8,061 nt of DNA, taken from NCBI GenBank assembly GCA_002401655.1, contig NVTT01000077.1, positions 3,705 through 11,765 of the forward strand, in the 5' to 3' direction. Positions 6,253 to 8,061 of the stretch are shown here, piece after piece; position 1 is the stretch's first letter; every line of letters starts with the position of its first letter. Source of the stretch: Gammaproteobacteria bacterium (lineage in GTDB: Bacteria; Pseudomonadota; Gammaproteobacteria; Enterobacterales; Kangiellaceae). A program made the position numbers and the translations under genes. A model generated the notes under the pieces. The model had not been told where the DNA came from. It searched no databases and was given only the letters and a program-made list of their open reading frames with translations.

Positions 6253-7470
6253 CTAGTAATAATACTGAGCAGTAATTTGAATGTGATCATCGCGTCTAAA
6301 TAGAAACAAAGGATCACGTATTTCATTAGATTCAAAAAATCGAGCATCCAAAGAAACTTTAACACTATCACCAAATCTTCGGCTAGCTTCTACTAGTACA
6401 CTAGTAGAATTAAAATCTAAATCATAACTAAAGCCAAATAAAATTTCAGTAGATTGAATATCGTTAAGTGCTAATCGATTACCAAAAAACAAGTCATTTT
6501 GAAAATTTGAATTACTATCGGTTCCACGTTCATCCCATGCATATTCGATTAACCAACCTAAGTCAGCGTTAGACTGAAATATTCCATATTGACTGTATTC
6601 AAATCCACCTTGTAAAGCCCAATAATCTTCTAGATTATTTTCGTTATGGATTACTTCTAACTTTAGTAGGCTTGATTCTAAGCTAGCTTGAAATTCGATG
6701 CCTAATTGTTTAATTTGATTATAATAGGGAGTCAGTTCTAGAGAGCCTTGATTGGTAACTGTTGGTAGTAAGTTAGGAGAACGGTTTGTACCTTCGAACC
6801 ATGAAAGTGCGAGATCAAAATCATCAATAGTGTGTGCCCAACGAATAGCAAAATCTAAGTGTTTTTCCTTATCTGCAGATTCATACAGAGGATCATTATT
6901 TACAAATGGTATACCTGGTCGTCCTTCAGCTCCAGCAAATGTTCTTTCACGAAAATAAGGCAGCAAATAAATATCAACAATTCCCCAATCTCTAACTAGT
7001 GAAAGATTAATCATTGGTTGCCCCAATTTATCTTCATTATCTACATCTTCAACTGAATCACTTTGATTAATGATATCAACTAAATGTTGAAATTCTGTAA
7101 CACCCCAAAATTCACGTCTGATGCCGATGCGTGTTTCCCAATCATCACCAACATGAACCCAACTAAACTCACGAATATCAATATGAGTTCTTTCGCTATC
7201 GTATTGATCGACACGAGCGGATGGCACAAATTCAAAACTGTCATCACCATCATTCCAACTCCAAAAAAATTCAGGAGCAGCGGCAACAGACAATTGCTGA
7301 TCGTGTTGAGTTGCAAATAGTGCATCTTCATAAAAGAAACGACCTTGAACTTCAAAGTTTCCACGTACTTCAAATTCATTTGCTTCAACGACTGATAGCA
7401 AGCTTGACAAGATAAAAAAAACGCCTCCTAGGAGGCGAAACATCGTAGGATGATGAAACTTTTTAAACAT
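6253..7470 (-). CDS. Outer-membrane beta-barrel protein, partner of a LolA-like protein
   Basis: The 405-residue product starts with a basic segment and a hydrophobic signal (about residues 10-30, ending SVVEA), with probable cleavage before NEFEVRG. The rest is alternating polar/aromatic strands, acidic Asp/Asn-rich turns and no helical membrane segment. It ends HIQITAQYYY; an aromatic C-terminal residue is the BAM-recognised signature of outer-membrane barrels. I do not recognise a named porin family. The gene lies 32 bases after the LolA-like gene on the same strand, so the two are probably co-transcribed. In related genomes, from memory, such pairs often accompany an MMPL/RND transporter, suggesting export of a lipid or hydrophobic compound to or through the outer membrane. 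The start at 7470 is preferred over Met10: a weak GAGA lies about eight bases upstream, and Met10 has nothing comparable. Codons 12-19 carry a terminator-like hairpin plus T8. The 3' end is convergent with dam, 32 bases apart. Confidence 0.72.
   Translation of the reverse strand: MFKKFHHPTMFRLLGGVFFILSSLLSVVEANEFEVRGNFEVQGRFFYEDALFATQHDQQLSVAAAPEFFWSWNDGDDSFEFVPSARVDQYDSERTHIDIREFSWVHVGDDWETRIGIRREFWGVTEFQHLVDIINQSDSVEDVDNEDKLGQPMINLSLVRDWGIVDIYLLPYFRERTFAGAEGRPGIPFVNNDPLYESADKEKHLDFAIRWAHTIDDFDLALSWFEGTNRSPNLLPTVTNQGSLELTPYYNQIKQLGIEFQASLESSLLKLEVIHNENNLEDYWALQGGFEYSQYGIFQSNADLGWLIEYAWDERGTDSNSNFQNDLFFGNRLALNDIQSTEILFGFSYDLDFNSTSVLVEASRRFGDSVKVSLDARFFESNEIRDPLFLFRRDDHIQITAQYYY
6388..6409. 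repeat. Perfect 9-bp inverted repeat within the beta-barrel gene
   Basis: TTCTACTAG (6388-6396) and CTAGTAGAA (6401-6409) are perfect inverted arms around a four-base centre (TACA). They lie in codons for STSVLVE near the 3' end of the barrel gene, with GCTAGC just beside them. No T-tract follows on either strand, so it is not a terminator. Confidence 0.6.
7414..7437 (-). terminator. Intrinsic-terminator-like hairpin and T8 inside the barrel gene (possible attenuator)
   Basis: On the minus strand CGCCTCCTAGGAGGCG (7437-7422) is a perfect palindrome, able to form a six-pair GC-rich stem with a CTAG loop. It is followed at once by eight T residues (7421-7414). It lies in the direction of transcription, in codons 12-19 of the signal peptide. 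The form is that of a Rho-independent terminator, but the position is intragenic. Function as an attenuator is inference. Confidence 0.45.
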
Positions 7471-7502
7471 GGTTATTCTCGTAGTAAAAATTATTTAGTT
7501 CT

Positions 7503-8061
7503 TTAACGTGCTCTTTTAAGTGCGTTTTTATTGAAGTCTTTTTCATTTAATCCTGTTGATAAAACGTACTGACTAAAATTTAGGATAGTACTTTTCCCTG
7601 ACTGGTGATTGACCATAGATAATATCTGTGGACGCCAAAATGCATTATTTATATGATGAAACTTAGTCATAGTTAAAGTTTTTAACAGTGTATCTTTGCG
7701 GTCATAAAAATCTGTTTTTCTAATGCGATGCTCCGATTGATCAATCCAAACAATACGTTTTTTGTAACCAGAGTATTTATCAACAGGGTATTGAACAACA
7801 ACCCAACAATTGTCTCCATCGACAAGCTCATCTCTCAAATATTTATAAGTGTATTTGTCTACTTCAAAAGAAGTTAGATCTTCAAATGAAAATTCGCTTC
7901 CCATAAAAGAACCTGACTTATTTCTTGAAGAAATTCGTTTGACTCTTTTTAATGCGGGAAGATACAACCATTGCTCATCGTTGCCAATGGGGTGTGAGAA
8001 ACTTAAAAATGCTGTTCCTTTAACATCACGAGGTGAATCAAAAATGTTTAAGCTTTTATCG
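7503..8061 (-). CDS. LolA-like 'outer membrane lipoprotein-sorting protein', C-terminal part (5' end outside window)
   Basis: The minus-strand frame is open from the TAA at 7503-7505 to the window edge, giving about 185 residues. A TTG at 7967 is not the start, because the conserved run upstream (FDSPRDVKGTAFLSFSHPIG, then DEQWLYLPALKRVKRIS) continues to the edge. This wording is characteristic of the LolA-like family annotated as outer membrane lipoprotein-sorting protein (PF17131, from memory). Further family-like blocks are SGSFMGSEFSFEDL, WVVVQYPVDKYSGYKKRIVWID, IRKTDFYDRKD and FWRPQILSMVN. The fold is an open beta-barrel that binds hydrophobic cargo in the periplasm. It differs from true LolA, and the cargo is unknown. 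The gene precedes the beta-barrel gene by 32 bases. An MMPL/RND permease gene often sits nearby in such loci and may lie beyond the edge; this is not visible here. Confidence 0.85.
   Translation of the reverse strand, partial: DKSLNIFDSPRDVKGTAFLSFSHPIGNDEQWLYLPALKRVKRISSRNKSGSFMGSEFSFEDLTSFEVDKYTYKYLRDELVDGDNCWVVVQYPVDKYSGYKKRIVWIDQSEHRIRKTDFYDRKDTLLKTLTMTKFHHINNAFWRPQILSMVNHQSGKSTILNFSQYVLSTGLNEKDFNKNALKRAR

Noticed and set aside
7080..7415. Overlapping short frames on both strands inside the barrel gene
   Set aside because: They lie within an intact 405-residue gene, lack ribosome binding sites and have compositions typical of out-of-frame reading.
7503..7967. A 154-residue LolA-like protein starting at TTG 7967
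   Set aside because: The frame stays open to the right edge and encodes conserved family sequence (DSPRDVKG... to DEQW) ahead of that TTG.

Overview
The window is AT-rich and densely coded. Its gene content points to a motile gammaproteobacterium, probably marine. The clues are a Dam-type GATC adenine methylase, a near-consensus sigma-28 (FliA) flagellar promoter, an outer-membrane lipoprotein-type M16 peptidase, and a LolA-like/beta-barrel envelope pair. The genus cannot be fixed from the sequence alone. No rRNA, tRNA, CRISPR array, IS transposase or phage gene was seen.

Layout. (1) 1-306, + strand: the 3' end of a CvfB-type S1/winged-helix RNA-binding protein, cut by the window edge. (2) 376-3234, + strand: a two-domain M16 zinc metallopeptidase lipoprotein. 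It is preceded by four perfect AGAAAT units and a strong ribosome binding site. (3) 3252-3350: a roughly 100-bp element bounded by inverted 15-mers, resembling a REPIN or small MITE, lying between convergent genes. (4) 3356-3943, - strand: a secreted thioredoxin-fold/peroxiredoxin-like protein with WCPFC. (5) 4133-5277, + strand: two overlapping genes behind the sigma-28-like promoter at 4034-4060. The first is a 102-residue protein that looks like the two ends of a flagellar rod/hook protein joined without the middle. The second is a SprA-related/CJM1_0395-family protein with an HEAAH motif. (6) 5408-6220, + strand: Dam methylase with an unusual leader. (7) 6253-8061, - strand: an envelope operon read as LolA-like 'outer membrane lipoprotein-sorting protein' (5' end outside the window), then an outer-membrane beta-barrel protein. 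The barrel gene carries an intrinsic-terminator-like hairpin plus T8 inside its signal-peptide codons.

How the genes may work together. The M16 lipoprotein, the periplasmic thioredoxin-fold protein, the LolA-like protein and the barrel are all envelope functions but belong to separate transcription units. The most distinctive unit is the sigma-28 bicistron. Promoter, stop-start overlap and axial-protein-like termini together suggest a late flagellar accessory pair, possibly a minimal axial-like export substrate with a partner putative metalloprotease. That role is inference, not an established function.
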